A DNA stretch of 64,000 bases, taken from contig JALCCK010000002.1 in assembly GCA_022640795.1 (NCBI GenBank), positions 1-64,000 on the forward strand, written 5' to 3'. A model generated the notes under the pieces. The model made no database searches. It was not told the DNA's origin and saw only the letters and a program-made list of their open reading frames with translations. Each line of letters starts with the position of its first letter. Within the stretch, counting starts at the first letter, position 1. The position numbers and the translations under genes were made by a program. Positions 10,179 to 19,166 of this stretch are shown here, piece after piece. Origin of the DNA: Treponema sp. (GTDB taxonomy: Bacteria > Spirochaetota > Spirochaetia > Treponematales > Treponemataceae).

Positions 10179-10181
10179 TCT

Positions 10182-10373
10182 ATGGCTAAAGCAAAGAAAC
10201 TTAAGATTACACTTGTAAAGAGTACTATTGGACAGAAACCTGCAAAAGTAGCAACTGTACGAAGTCTTGGTCTTAAAAAGATCAGCTCGTCGGTGGTTCA
10301 TGACGATAATCCCGCAATCCGCGGAATGGCTGCAAGTGTTTCTCATCTCGTAAAAGTTGAGGAGATGAACTGA
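10182..10373 (+). CDS. rpmD: 50S ribosomal protein L30
   Basis: L30 is a small peripheral 50S protein. The 63 residues show the family pattern ([42 protein letters not shown]). The ATG lies 3 nt after rpsE and its stop overlaps the rplO start (TGATG), so the three genes are tightly coupled. Confidence 0.96.
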   Translation: MAKAKKLKITLVKSTIGQKPAKVATVRSLGLKKISSSVVHDDNPAIRGMAASVSHLVKVEEMN

Positions 10374-10885
10374 TGTCAGATTATAATCCGATGCTCAGCG
10401 CACCGATGGGTGCCAATAAAAAGAAAAGAATTATCGGCCGTGGTTCATCTTCCGGCCGTGGGACGACTGCAGGTCGTGGTAATAAAGGACAGCAGTCCCG
10501 TTCGGGCGGAAAAACATATGTCGGTTTCGAAGGCGGACAGATGCCGCTTTATCGTAGAATTGCACAGAAAGGTTTTTCCAACTATCCCTTTAAGAAAGAA
10601 TATGTCTGCTTTAATGTTTCTGAACTTGAAGCAAAATTTTCTGCCGGGGAAACCGTTGATAAAAAATCTCTCATCCTGAAGGGATTGCTCAGCAAAGCAG
10701 ATACACTGATTAAAATTCTCGGTGATGGTGAACTTACGAAAAAGCTTACCGTTCAGGTAGATAAGGTTTCAAAATCTGCAAAAGAGAAAATTGAAAAGGT
10801 TGGCGGTTCTGTTACTGCTGCGCAGGAAACTGCGGTAGCGGAAAAAACAGACAAATCGGCAGAAAATGCTGATAAAGAAAAATAA
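10373..10885 (+). CDS. rplO: 50S ribosomal protein L15
   Basis: L15 is a late-assembly 50S protein in the central region. The 170 residues include the glycine- and arginine-rich N-terminal extension (GRGSSSGRGTTAGRGNKGQ) and the FEGGQMPLYRRIAQKGFSN motif. The usual length is near 145; here a charged tail of about 30 residues (Ala, Glu, Lys, Thr) follows the last strand. The start overlaps the rpmD stop. Confidence 0.96.
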   Translation: MSDYNPMLSAPMGANKKKRIIGRGSSSGRGTTAGRGNKGQQSRSGGKTYVGFEGGQMPLYRRIAQKGFSNYPFKKEYVCFNVSELEAKFSAGETVDKKSLILKGLLSKADTLIKILGDGELTKKLTVQVDKVSKSAKEKIEKVGGSVTAAQETAVAEKTDKSAENADKEK

Positions 10886-10900
10886 GTGACGGAGTAAAAC

Positions 10901-12235
10901 ATGGCAAGCAATCCTATTGTAAATATGTTTAGAATTAAAGAGCTGCGGGATCGTATGCTCTTTACTTTCGCCGTTCTTGCAGTTTTTCGTCTTGGGAGCG
11001 TTTTAACAATTCCGGGTATTGATGCTACCGTGCTGCTTGATTACTTTGATAATCTTGCTTCACAGAACAAAAATGCTTTTGCCAGCTACATGGACTTTTT
11101 TGTCGGCGGTGCATTTTCCCGTTTTTCTGTATTTATGCTCGGAGTAATGCCGTACATATCGATGCAGATCATTATGCAGCTTGCTCTTATAATTTTTCCC
11201 AGTCTGAAAAGAGTTGCTGAAGAAGACGGCGGGCAGCAGAAAATTGCGGCATGGACACGTATTGGAACAGTGTTTGTTTGTCTGATTCAATCCTTCGCTG
11301 TTACGGTTTATGCAGAAAGCATTCCAGGTGCGATTATCCTGCAAAGCAATCTTGCGTTTAAACTGCTTGCTATTTTAACAGTAACGACCGGTTCTATGAT
11401 TACCGTCTGGCTTGGTGATCAGATTACTGCCCATGGAATTGGTAACGGTATCTCAATGATGATTTTTGCAGGTATTGTTGCGCGGCTTCCCAATGCAGTA
11501 GTTGAGCTCGGCCAGAAAGTTTCCAATGGTGAAATCAATATTGTTTTTGTCATTGTGGTACTCATAATGTTTGTTGGAATTGTAGCTCTCGTTATTTATG
11601 AAGAAGAGGGTGAAAGAAAAATACCAGTCCACTATGCAAAACGCGTTGTGGGCAGAAAAATGTATGGTGGCCAGAATACCTATATTCCCTTCAAGATCAA
11701 TCCGTCGAATGTTATTCCGCTGATTTTTGCATCTTCGTTTTTAACATTTCCGCTCCAGATTGTATCAACAATCGGGAATAATCCGACATCGGCACGGTGG
11801 ATTTCAAAGCTTTCTGCTTTTCTGAATCCGACCGGTGTGTGGTATAATATTCTGCTTGTTATTCTGATTATATTTTTTGCATACTTCTACACACAGGTAA
11901 CCCTGAACCCCATTGAAATTGCAAAAAATATTCGGGAAAACGGAGGTTCCATTCCGGGCATTCGCACCGATAAAACGGAAGAATATCTGCAGAGAGTCCT
12001 GAACCGCCTTATATTGCCTGGTTCTTTGTTTCTTGCGGCGATTGCCGTACTGCCTACGGTTATCCAGAATCTGTTTGGATTTCCGCAGTCGATATCATAT
12101 TTGATGGGTGGTACGTCCCTTATCATTATGGTCGGCGTTGATCTGGATACAATGAGTCAGGTTGAAGCTCTTCTGAAAATGCATCATCACGATGGATTAG
12201 TGAGAAAGGGCAAAATTCGGTCACGAAATCTTTAA
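10901..12235 (+). CDS. secY: Preprotein translocase subunit SecY
   Basis: SecY is the protein-conducting channel of the inner membrane, working with SecE, SecG and SecA. The 444 residues have ten hydrophobic segments, the cytoplasmic loop with AKRVVGRKMYGGQNTYIPFKIN, the GGSIPGIRTDKTEEYL segment, and a C-terminal RKGKIRSRNL tail. Position after rplO is the universal spc-operon context. AACATGG is preceded by ACGGAG. Confidence 0.98.
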   Translation: MASNPIVNMFRIKELRDRMLFTFAVLAVFRLGSVLTIPGIDATVLLDYFDNLASQNKNAFASYMDFFVGGAFSRFSVFMLGVMPYISMQIIMQLALIIFPSLKRVAEEDGGQQKIAAWTRIGTVFVCLIQSFAVTVYAESIPGAIILQSNLAFKLLAILTVTTGSMITVWLGDQITAHGIGNGISMMIFAGIVARLPNAVVELGQKVSNGEINIVFVIVVLIMFVGIVALVIYEEEGERKIPVHYAKRVVGRKMYGGQNTYIPFKINPSNVIPLIFASSFLTFPLQIVSTIGNNPTSARWISKLSAFLNPTGVWYNILLVILIIFFAYFYTQVTLNPIEIAKNIRENGGSIPGIRTDKTEEYLQRVLNRLILPGSLFLAAIAVLPTVIQNLFGFPQSISYLMGGTSLIIMVGVDLDTMSQVEALLKMHHHDGLVRKGKIRSRNL

Positions 12236-12355
12236 GTTTCGTGAATATCTGTAGAACAACTATGGGAAAGTGTGGTATATTGGAAAATACCTGATTGTAG
12301 CTCATTGCGAGCTGCCATGATTGGGTTGTATTTACTTTCTCTAGGGGGACTTTTT

Positions 12356-12469
12356 ATGAAAGTACGAACCAGCGTAAAGCCTATTTGCGACAAATGCAAG
12401 GTTATCAAACGCGGCGGAGTTGTCCGCATCATTTGTTCAAACCCGAAACATAAGCAGAGACAGGGCTGA
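12356..12469 (+). CDS. rpmJ: 50S ribosomal protein L36
   Basis: L36 is the smallest 50S protein, 37 residues here. [20 protein letters not shown] is the standard start, and the three Cys plus one His (C11, C14, C27 and a His in the NPKH motif) mark the zinc-binding form. AGGGGGA (about 12343-12349) gives normal spacing; a longer frame beginning at 12272 would read through the intergenic region and is not used. The 120-bp gap after secY holds two short hairpins (GGTAT/ATACC, 12274-12291; AGCTC/GAGCT, 12299-12313) and a weak promoter-like pair (TTGCGA 12305, TATTTA 12329), so a secondary promoter for the alpha operon is possible. Confidence 0.96.
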   Translation: MKVRTSVKPICDKCKVIKRGGVVRIICSNPKHKQRQG

Positions 12470-12479
12470 GGAGTAACAG

Positions 12480-12848
12480 ATGGCTCGAATTGCGGGAGTT
12501 GATCTCCCAAATAAGCATGTTAGTATTGCCTTAACGTATATTTACGGTATTGGCCGTTCAGCATCAAAGGATATTTGTGAAAAAGCAAAGATTGATCCTG
12601 ATGCAATGATTAATGATTTATCAACTGATGATCTTGCAAAACTCCGTGAAGTTATCGACAAGAATTATAAAGTTGAGGGACGTTTACGTACTGAAATCGG
12701 ACTTAATATTAAACGTCTTATGGATATCGGCTGTTATCGCGGCTTACGGCACCGCAAAGGTCTTCCTGTACGCGGTCAGCGTACACGTACCAATGCCCGT
12801 ACTCGTAAAGGTAAGAAAAAGACTGTTGCCAACAAGAAGAAGGCTTAG
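12480..12848 (+). CDS. rpsM: 30S ribosomal protein S13
   Basis: S13 lies in the 30S head and forms bridge B1 with the 50S. The 122 residues start with [20 protein letters not shown] and contain [12 protein letters not shown] and the [25 protein letters not shown] motif. It opens the alpha operon order rpsM-rpsK-rpsD-rpoA-rplQ. GAGGAG precedes the ATG. Confidence 0.98.
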   Translation: MARIAGVDLPNKHVSIALTYIYGIGRSASKDICEKAKIDPDAMINDLSTDDLAKLREVIDKNYKVEGRLRTEIGLNIKRLMDIGCYRGLRHRKGLPVRGQRTRTNARTRKGKKKTVANKKKA

Positions 12849-12864
12849 GGCGGAGGTAAGATAA

Positions 12865-13245
12865 GTGGCTACCGTAAAGAAAAGAAAAGAGAAGAAAAAC
12901 GTTTATGAAGGTAATGTTTATATTCAGGCAACCTTCAATAATACGATTGTAACAATTACCGACTTGAGGGGAAATGCATTGTCATGGGCTTCTTCAGGCG
13001 GATTGGGATTTCGCGGAGCAAAAAAATCGACTCCGTTTGCCGCACAGTCTGTTGCAGAAAAAGCTGTGCAGAAAGCTGTAAGCTACGGCTTGCGTGAAGT
13101 TCATGTTTTTGTAAAGGGCCCCGGTATCGGTCGTGAGAATGCAATACGTTCTCTCGGTACACTCGGATTAAAAGTAAAATCTATTTCTGATGTTACTCCG
13201 ATTCCGCATAATGGATGCCGTCCACGCAAAACACGCCGCATGTAG
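12865..13245 (+). CDS. rpsK: 30S ribosomal protein S11
   Basis: S11 lies on the 30S platform near the mRNA exit. It starts with GTG (12865) after GGAGG. The 126 residues include [15 protein letters not shown], the [21 protein letters not shown] motif and the [11 protein letters not shown] and [13 protein letters not shown] ends. Spacing to rpsM and rpsD is short. Confidence 0.98.
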   Translation: MATVKKRKEKKNVYEGNVYIQATFNNTIVTITDLRGNALSWASSGGLGFRGAKKSTPFAAQSVAEKAVQKAVSYGLREVHVFVKGPGIGRENAIRSLGTLGLKVKSISDVTPIPHNGCRPRKTRRM

Positions 13246-13263
13246 CAAGGAGAATTTCGATAA

Positions 13264-13899
13264 ATGGCTAGATATACAGGTCCTGTCTGCAGGCTTTGCA
13301 GAGCAGAACAGAAAAAATTGTTCCTAAAGGGTGACCGCTGTAAAAGTGATAAATGCCCTATCAACAAGAAGCGCGGAGCTCCTGGAAAAGATCCTAAAGC
13401 AAGAGCCGGAAAACGCAGTGAATACGGTTTACAGCTTCGTGAAAAACAGAAAATTCGTCATATGTACGGAATGCAGGAAAAACAGTTTCATATTACTTTT
13501 GAACGTGCTAATAGAATGACAGGTGTAACCGGTGAAAATCTTGTTGCACTGCTTGAGGCCCGTCTTGATAATGTTGTGTTCCGGATGCATTTTGCAGTGT
13601 GCCGTAATCTTGCAAGACAGCTTGTACTCCATGGGCATGTCACTGTTAACGGAAAAAAAGTTACGATTCCCAGTTACAGTGTTAAACCGGGCGATGTAAT
13701 CGAGATCAAAGAGGCTAGTAAAAAACTTGCTGTTGTTCAAGATTCATTGAAGGAGATATCAAAATCAGGAACGACACCGTGGATCTCGGTTGATGAAGAT
13801 GCCGTAAAGGGAACTTTCTCTGCTTATCCTCGTCGTGACGAAGTTACTGATTTGGCCGACGTAAAAGAACAGCTCGTGGTTGAGCTCTATTCTAAATAA
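13264..13899 (+). CDS. rpsD: 30S ribosomal protein S4
   Basis: S4 is a primary 16S rRNA binder of the 30S body. The 211 residues carry an N-terminal part with C10, C13, C26 and C31 in a zinc-finger-like arrangement (CRLCRAE, then CKSDKC), followed by the S4 domain (LARQLVLHGHVTVNGKKVTIPSY). AAGGAG precedes the ATG with a 7-nt spacer. Confidence 0.97.
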   Translation: MARYTGPVCRLCRAEQKKLFLKGDRCKSDKCPINKKRGAPGKDPKARAGKRSEYGLQLREKQKIRHMYGMQEKQFHITFERANRMTGVTGENLVALLEARLDNVVFRMHFAVCRNLARQLVLHGHVTVNGKKVTIPSYSVKPGDVIEIKEASKKLAVVQDSLKEISKSGTTPWISVDEDAVKGTFSAYPRRDEVTDLADVKEQLVVELYSK

Positions 13900-13908
13900 G
13901 GAGTTCAG

Positions 13909-14964
13909 ATGGCTCGCAAAAATCTGCTTAAAGGGTTTAAAAAACCGAAAGGCATTCGATTTGAGCATCTTGAAACGAATCCAAATTACGGGAAATTTAC
14001 TGCACAGCCTTTTGAAACGGGATTCGGTACTACTGTGGGTAACACACTCCGCAGGGTGCTGCTTTCTTCTATCCAGGGATATGCAGTAACATCTGTAAGG
14101 ATTACGTCTTATGATGCTGATGGTGTTCCTCATGTTATTTCTAGTGAATTCGAAAATATTCCGAATGTAGCAGAAGACACGCTGGAAGTGTTGAACAGTT
14201 TAAAACAGATACGTTTGCGGCTCCCTGAGGATAAAGAAGAAGATACAATCCTATATGAATTCAAAGGACCGGGAACTGTAAAAAGTGATGACTTTGCTAA
14301 AGAAGGGCAGGTCGAAATCATGACGAAAGACATGCTTGTCTTCACCATGATGGAAGCAGCTCATCTGGATGTTGAAGTTCAGATTGATCTTGGTAGAGGA
14401 TATGTTCCTGCAGAAGTCAATGAACATTATGTTGACGTAGTAGGAACGATTCCTATGGATGCAATCTTTACTCCAGTACCGAAGGTAAAGTATTCGATTG
14501 AACCTTGCCGTGTTGGTCAGCGTAACGATTACGACAAACTTATACTTGAAATATGGACAGACGGAACCATTGCTCCTGAAGATGCGCTTGCGGAAGCAGC
14601 AAAGATTGCAAAAGATCACTTTGCGATTTTTGTCAACTTTAATGATAGCGAAGATTCCGGCGGTGACAGTCTCGACGAAGGTGACGAGCATATTCGGGCA
14701 CTTCTGAATACGCCGGTTGAGGAGTTAGAACTGTCTGTTCGCTCGTCCAATTGTTTGAAAAATGCTAATATTCGCACAATTGGCGAATTAACTAAAAAGA
14801 CAGAGGATGATATTGCCAAGACACGCAATTTTGGTAAAAAGAGTCTTACTGAGATTAAAGAAAAACTGCTTGAGTGGAATCTGACTCTCGGAATGACGGA
14901 TTACAGTCATCTAAAAAATGCTGTCAAATTAACGAAACAGAAGGAAGAAACAGATGAATCATAA
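13909..14964 (+). CDS. rpoA: RNA polymerase alpha subunit
   Basis: Alpha dimerises to start RNA polymerase assembly; its C-terminal domain contacts UP elements and activators. The 351 residues include the N-terminal domain ([22 protein letters not shown]) and the C-terminal domain with two HhH-like segments ([38 protein letters not shown]). An acidic linker rich in Asp, Ser and Gly precedes the C-terminal domain. It overlaps rplQ by 11 bp. Confidence 0.98.
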   Translation: MARKNLLKGFKKPKGIRFEHLETNPNYGKFTAQPFETGFGTTVGNTLRRVLLSSIQGYAVTSVRITSYDADGVPHVISSEFENIPNVAEDTLEVLNSLKQIRLRLPEDKEEDTILYEFKGPGTVKSDDFAKEGQVEIMTKDMLVFTMMEAAHLDVEVQIDLGRGYVPAEVNEHYVDVVGTIPMDAIFTPVPKVKYSIEPCRVGQRNDYDKLILEIWTDGTIAPEDALAEAAKIAKDHFAIFVNFNDSEDSGGDSLDEGDEHIRALLNTPVEELELSVRSSNCLKNANIRTIGELTKKTEDDIAKTRNFGKKSLTEIKEKLLEWNLTLGMTDYSHLKNAVKLTKQKEETDES

Positions 14965-15508
14965 GAATGGTTTTAATCCGCTTTCAAGAACAACAGCACA
15001 TCGCCGTGCAATGTCACGGAATATGGTAACTTCGCTTTATAGATTTGAACGTATTACAACGACTAAATCTAAAGCTTTGGAAGTCCGTAAAGCGGCAGAA
15101 AAGCTTATAACACGAGCTAAAGTGGATTCAGTTCATAATCGTCGTATGGTGGCACGGTATATCTGGGATCCGAAAGTCCTTGATAAACTGTTTACCGAGA
15201 TCGGTCCGAGAATGAAAGAAAGGAACGGCGGGTATACACGTATTCTGAAAACAGGTTTCCGCCAGGGTGATGCTGCCGATATGGTAATTCTTGAACTGGT
15301 AGATTATAAGCTCGTTGTGGAAGATGATACCAAGAAAGCAGCTGATAAGTCCGGTAAGGAAACTAAACCTGCAGCGAAGGAAACTTCTGCAAAAAAAGCG
15401 GCACCGAAAACTGCAGCAAAAAAGGTTTCTCCGAAGGCTGGAACAAAAAAAGCTCCGGCAAAAAAAGCAGCAGCTCCGGAACCTGCTGAAAAAGAAACCG
15501 ACAAATAA
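14954..15508 (+). CDS. rplQ: 50S ribosomal protein L17 with Lys/Ala tail
   Basis: L17 lies near the tunnel exit. Residues 1 to about 118 are the ordinary core: [50 protein letters not shown], and [18 protein letters not shown]. The normal length is about 120, but this protein has 184 residues. The extra C-terminal part is an Ala-Lys-Pro repeat-like tail (AKK, PKAA and KAPAKK blocks) like that of histone H1-like proteins. It starts inside rpoA (11-bp overlap). Confidence 0.96.
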   Translation: MNHKNGFNPLSRTTAHRRAMSRNMVTSLYRFERITTTKSKALEVRKAAEKLITRAKVDSVHNRRMVARYIWDPKVLDKLFTEIGPRMKERNGGYTRILKTGFRQGDAADMVILELVDYKLVVEDDTKKAADKSGKETKPAAKETSAKKAAPKTAAKKVSPKAGTKKAPAKKAAAPEPAEKETDK

Positions 15509-15525
15509 GGCAGGAGGAATATAAT

Positions 15526-15759
15526 ATGTCAAAAAACCATCGTGGTAGCGGTCTTCGCGATCAACCTGCCCATGGGCGCGGAATATGTGCCCGTTGCGGT
15601 AAAGAAAATATCAAAGTTCTGTATGAGCAGGAAATTGAAGGTAAGAAAGTAAAAATTTGCAAATTCTGCAAAGCAACATTAAAAAACATTGCAAAAAAAA
15701 CAGCTAAAACCGCAAAATCTGCGGAAGCTGTACCTGAGACTACTGAAGCGGCAGAATAA
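15526..15759 (+). CDS. Small zinc-ribbon protein at end of ribosomal operon
   Basis: Not a ribosomal protein I recognise. The 77 residues begin with a basic segment (SKNHRGSGLRDQPAHGRG), continue with a compact ribbon with two cysteine pairs (CARC and CKFC, about 21 residues apart, likely one Zn) and end in a Lys/Ala/Thr/Glu tail similar to those of rplQ and rplO. GGAGG precedes the ATG 17 nt after rplQ, and a strong terminator follows, so it belongs to the same transcript. A role as a lineage-specific ribosome-associated or assembly protein is inference from location, basic charge and zinc ribbon. Confidence 0.85.
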   Translation: MSKNHRGSGLRDQPAHGRGICARCGKENIKVLYEQEIEGKKVKICKFCKATLKNIAKKTAKTAKSAEAVPETTEAAE

Positions 15760-15782
15760 ATTTTTAATTCTGAATGCTTCTC

Positions 15783-15817
15783 AAGCCGCCCTTTAATACA
15801 GGGGCGGCTTTATTTTT
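15783..15817 (+). terminator. Terminator of the ribosomal operon
   Basis: AAGCCGCCC (15783-15791) pairs perfectly with GGGCGGCTT (15802-15810) over a 10-nt loop and is followed by TATTTTT. It lies 24 nt after the zinc-ribbon gene stop and before the liv promoter. Confidence 0.93.
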
Positions 15818-15875
15818 AAATATACAAAAAAATGTAAAACGATTAAATATTTATGCAAAATTGGAAGTTCTCATA

Positions 15876-15904
15876 TTTACATAAAACAAATTTCTTACTA
15901 AAAT
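15876..15904 (+). promoter_or_regulatory. Sigma-70-type promoter of the liv operon
   Basis: TTTACA (15876-15881), 17-nt spacer, TAAAAT (15899-15904). The expected start is near 15911, giving a leader of about 24 nt containing GGAGG before the ATG at 15935. Confidence 0.7.
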
Positions 15905-15934
15905 AAGCAGAAAGTTTAATTTATGGAGGTTACT

Positions 15935-17086
15935 ATGAAGAAGATAACTAAAGTTGCTTTGTTTAGTGTGCTTGCAGCAGCTTTCGGAAGTTTTGCTTTT
16001 GCCGGCGGATCTAAGGATACTGGAAATACAGTTACCATAGGCGGTATTTTCCCTCTTTCAGGTGCTGTTGCTGTTTATGGAACAGAATGCAAGAACGGTA
16101 TCGACCTTGCGATTGAGGAGCTGAACGCGGCAGGCGGAATCGACGGAAAGAAAATCGTACTTATCAGTGAAGATGACGAAGGAAATCCTGAAAAAACGGT
16201 AAGCGCGTATAAAAAACTCACAACAAAAGACGGCGTCAAAATAATTATTGGTTCCCTTACATCGGGATGTACCCAGGCTATCACGAACCTTGCACAGGCA
16301 CAGAAGGTTCTGCAGATTGCTCCTGCTGCTACGGCTCCTGCGATTACCGATGCCGGTAATTTTATTTTTAGAGCTTGTTTTATTGATCCGTTCCAGGGAA
16401 CCGTCGGAGGAAAATTTGCAGCCGACAATCTCGGCTGCAAGAAAGCGGCCGTTTTGTATGATGTCGGAAACGATTATTCATCCGGACTGACGGATAATTT
16501 CCAGAAATCATTTAAGGCAAACGGCGGTACTATTGTTGCTGTTGAATCCTATGCTACCGGTGACAAAGATTTTAATGCCCAGCTGACGAAGATAAAGAAT
16601 GCGTCTCCTGATGTTGTTTATCTTCCCGATTACTACGGTACTGTTGCTTTGATAGCAAAACAGCTTCGTGCACAGGGAATAAATACTCCTATCGTTGGTG
16701 CTGATGGATGGGACGGTCTTACAAGTAATGCCGGAGATGAAGTCCTGAACGGTTACTATTCAAACCACTATGCTTCGGATTCAACTGATCCGGCCGTACA
16801 GAAATTCGTACAGGCCTTTAATGCGAAATATTCAAAGGACCCGAATGCTTTTGCCGCTCTTGGATACGATTGCGTTTACCTGCTTCGCGATGCTATCGTA
16901 AAAGCCGGAACAACTGATTCTACTGCTGTTCGTGACGCATTAGAGCAAACAGACGGCGATTATGTAACGGGCCATCTTACGTTCGATGAAAAGCACAATC
17001 CGGTAAAATCTGCTGTTATGCTTGAACTGGTAAAAGGTGATGACGGAAAACTTACGACTGTTTACAAAGCTACCGTAAATCCGTAA
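15935..17086 (+). CDS. livJ: Branched-chain amino acid ABC transporter, substrate-binding protein
   Basis: Periplasmic binding protein that delivers an amino acid (Leu, Ile or Val class) to the LivHMGF transporter. The 383 residues start with a Sec signal peptide (KK, hydrophobic VALFSVLAAAFGSFAF, then AFA-GG cleavage site) without a lipobox cysteine, and continue with the type I periplasmic binding fold (VTIGGIFPLSGAVAVYGTECKNGI, AAGGIDGKKI, GSLTSGCTQAI). The ATG at 15935 follows GGAGG; an ATG 12 nt upstream includes that site. Ligand cannot be fixed from sequence; other amides or amino acids are possible. A terminator-like hairpin follows, which would keep this protein in excess over the membrane parts. 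Confidence 0.92.
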   Translation: MKKITKVALFSVLAAAFGSFAFAGGSKDTGNTVTIGGIFPLSGAVAVYGTECKNGIDLAIEELNAAGGIDGKKIVLISEDDEGNPEKTVSAYKKLTTKDGVKIIIGSLTSGCTQAITNLAQAQKVLQIAPAATAPAITDAGNFIFRACFIDPFQGTVGGKFAADNLGCKKAAVLYDVGNDYSSGLTDNFQKSFKANGGTIVAVESYATGDKDFNAQLTKIKNASPDVVYLPDYYGTVALIAKQLRAQGINTPIVGADGWDGLTSNAGDEVLNGYYSNHYASDSTDPAVQKFVQAFNAKYSKDPNAFAALGYDCVYLLRDAIVKAGTTDSTAVRDALEQTDGDYVTGHLTFDEKHNPVKSAVMLELVKGDDGKLTTVYKATVNP

Positions 17087-17120
17087 TTTTATGTTGGAAT
17101 TTTAAGCATAGATGCAAAGG

Positions 17121-17168
17121 AGCACCTTGCAGGCTACGGATAGTCGTGTGCCGGCAGGTGCTTTTTTT
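17121..17168 (+). terminator. Attenuator or partial terminator between livJ and livH
   Basis: AGCACCT (17121-17127) pairs with AGGTGCT (17156-17162), followed by T6. The 28-nt loop may fold further (TGC near 17128 with GCCGGCA near 17150). It lies inside the operon, a usual way to get more binding protein than permease. Confidence 0.75.
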
Positions 17169-17238
17169 ATGAAACTTGTCTTTACTTTTATTCCATTACC
17201 TATTAACATTTGAAAACAAAGTTTGTGTACCGGAGGAA

Positions 17239-18141
17239 ATGTTGAATACCGGATCAATTTTTTTACAGCAGCTTATTAACGGTCTCTCGTTAGGAAGTAT
17301 TTATGCCTTGATTGCACTTGGATATACTATGGTATATGGGATCGTAAAACTGATTAACTTTGCACATGGTGATGTCATGATGGTCGGCGCCTATGCGGGA
17401 TATTTTGTTTTGATTGCTATGGGAACAACGATCCCTGGAATGACCGTGGCTTTTATTGCCGCTATGGTGGTATGTGGCTTTCTTTCTATTGCAATAGAAA
17501 GGTTTGCGTATAAACCACTCAGAAACGCACCCCGACTGAATTCTTTGATTACGGCTATCGCTGTGGAGCTCATTCTACAAAATACGATGCGGGTACTTCC
17601 ATTTGTCGGCCCTGACCCGCGGCAGTATCCTACCATGGCTACAAAGAATTTTTCATTAGGACCGCTTTCAATATCAAATATACAGCTTATCGTTATCATA
17701 TTTTCTGCGGTACTTATGATTGTCTTGAATTACATAGTTAACAAAACTAAAACCGGTAAGGCCATGCAGGCGGTTTCTTTTGATTTGCAGGCTTCCAGCC
17801 TTATGGGAATAAGCGTTGACAAAACGATTGCATTTACGTTCGCAATTGGTTCCGTTCTCGCAGGTGCTGGCGGCGTGCTTTATGCGACAGCTTACCCGCA
17901 GATTGATCCGCTTATGGGATATATGCCGGGACTGAAGGCTTTTATAGCAGCTGTTCTTGGAGGCATTGGTTCTATACCCGGTGCCATGCTTGGCGGCATC
18001 ATTCTTGGAATTGCTGAAACCCTGACAAAGGGCTTCCTTTCTTCACAATATGCAGACGCGATTTCATTTTCAATCCTTATTATTATTCTTCTCGTCAAAC
18101 CAACAGGAATATTTGGCGAAAAGGTAAGCACAAAGGTTTAA
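17239..18141 (+). CDS. livH: Branched-chain amino acid ABC transporter, permease LivH
   Basis: Inner-membrane permease of the liv system. About 300 residues with roughly eight hydrophobic segments; LINGLSLGSIYALIALGYTMVYGIVKLINFAHGD is the LivH signature region, and a glycine-rich GGIGSIPGAMLGGIILGIAE follows near the C-terminus. The ATG at 17239 is only 2 nt from GGAGG; the next in-frame codon is TTG at 17242, with better spacing, so the true start may be either. Operon order livH-livM-livG-livF is standard. Confidence 0.93.
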   Translation: MLNTGSIFLQQLINGLSLGSIYALIALGYTMVYGIVKLINFAHGDVMMVGAYAGYFVLIAMGTTIPGMTVAFIAAMVVCGFLSIAIERFAYKPLRNAPRLNSLITAIAVELILQNTMRVLPFVGPDPRQYPTMATKNFSLGPLSISNIQLIVIIFSAVLMIVLNYIVNKTKTGKAMQAVSFDLQASSLMGISVDKTIAFTFAIGSVLAGAGGVLYATAYPQIDPLMGYMPGLKAFIAAVLGGIGSIPGAMLGGIILGIAETLTKGFLSSQYADAISFSILIIILLVKPTGIFGEKVSTKV

Positions 18142-18152
18142 CGGGAGAAACT

Positions 18153-19166
18153 ATGAAGAATAAAATATGGCGAAATATGCTGATCCCCGGAATTTTCAGT
18201 GTGATTTTAGTAACGGTACCGACACTTTTAATAAAATTTTCAATAATTGATGCCTATACGGCTCAGATTCTTTCTCTTGCCGGAATAAATTCAATAATGG
18301 CTTTGAGTGTGAATATGATCTGCGGCATAACGGGCCAGCTGTCTCTGGGACAGGCAGGATTTATGGCAATCGGTGCATATTCTTCCATTCTATTGACGTT
18401 GAATGCAGGTCTTCCGCTTCCGGTGAGTGTTATTCTGTCCGGACTGATAACCGCGTTTTTCGGATTTCTTATCGGGTTCCCGACTTTGAAACTTGAAGGC
18501 GATTATCTGGCAATCGTAACGCTTGGTTTCGGAGAAATAATACGAGTCGTTCTGGTAAATATGAAAAGCCTTACCGGCGGACCGAACGGAAAACAGTTTC
18601 CGTCTATTCTTACGATTGATTCGACTGCAGCTTTTTTCGTCATAATCAGTGTTCTGGCTGTCATCGTTGTTCTTATGCAGAACTTTATTCGTTCTACGTA
18701 CGGACGGGCAATTCTGGCGGTGCGCGAAGACGAGATAGCTGCAAATTCAAACGGTATCGGGGTATTCCGCTACAAGATGCTCGGTTTTGTCATAGCGTCG
18801 TTTGTTGCCGGAATTGGTGGTGCTCTTTACGCTCCCTTTATCGGATTTATCAAACCAGATATGGCATCTTTTACCTATAGCATTAATTATCTGATCTTTG
18901 TCGTTCTCGGTGGTATGGGTTCTGTTACCGGAAGTATTCTGTCTGCTTTTGTACTTACCTATCTGCAGGAATTCCTTCGTTTTTTGCAGAATTACCGGCT
19001 TCTCATTTATCCGGTCATACTGATTCTTGTTATGCAGTTCCGTCCTCAGGGGCTGCTCGGCATGAAGGAATTTTCGTTTGTCAGAACTTGGGATTTATTG
19101 CGGGCAAAACATTCCGTATCGACAAAAAAGACAAAAACTGGGGTCAACGGAGGGAAAAATGCCTGA
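18153..19166 (+). CDS. livM: Branched-chain amino acid ABC transporter, permease LivM
   Basis: Second permease of the heterodimeric channel. The 337 residues show repeated hydrophobic segments and the family motifs ICGITGQLSLGQAGFMAIGAY and FLIGFPTLKLEGDYLAIVTLGFGEIIR (the latter near the cytoplasmic coupling loop), plus AGIGGALYAPFIGFIKPDM. It starts 11 nt after livH with GGGAGA and overlaps livG by 8 bp. Confidence 0.94.
   Translation: MKNKIWRNMLIPGIFSVILVTVPTLLIKFSIIDAYTAQILSLAGINSIMALSVNMICGITGQLSLGQAGFMAIGAYSSILLTLNAGLPLPVSVILSGLITAFFGFLIGFPTLKLEGDYLAIVTLGFGEIIRVVLVNMKSLTGGPNGKQFPSILTIDSTAAFFVIISVLAVIVVLMQNFIRSTYGRAILAVREDEIAANSNGIGVFRYKMLGFVIASFVAGIGGALYAPFIGFIKPDMASFTYSINYLIFVVLGGMGSVTGSILSAFVLTYLQEFLRFLQNYRLLIYPVILILVMQFRPQGLLGMKEFSFVRTWDLLRAKHSVSTKKTKTGVNGGKNA

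Noticed and set aside
15128-15532. Minus-strand cysteine- and phenylalanine-rich frame opposite rplQ
   Set aside because: An artefact of the Lys/Ala-rich rplQ tail read in reverse.
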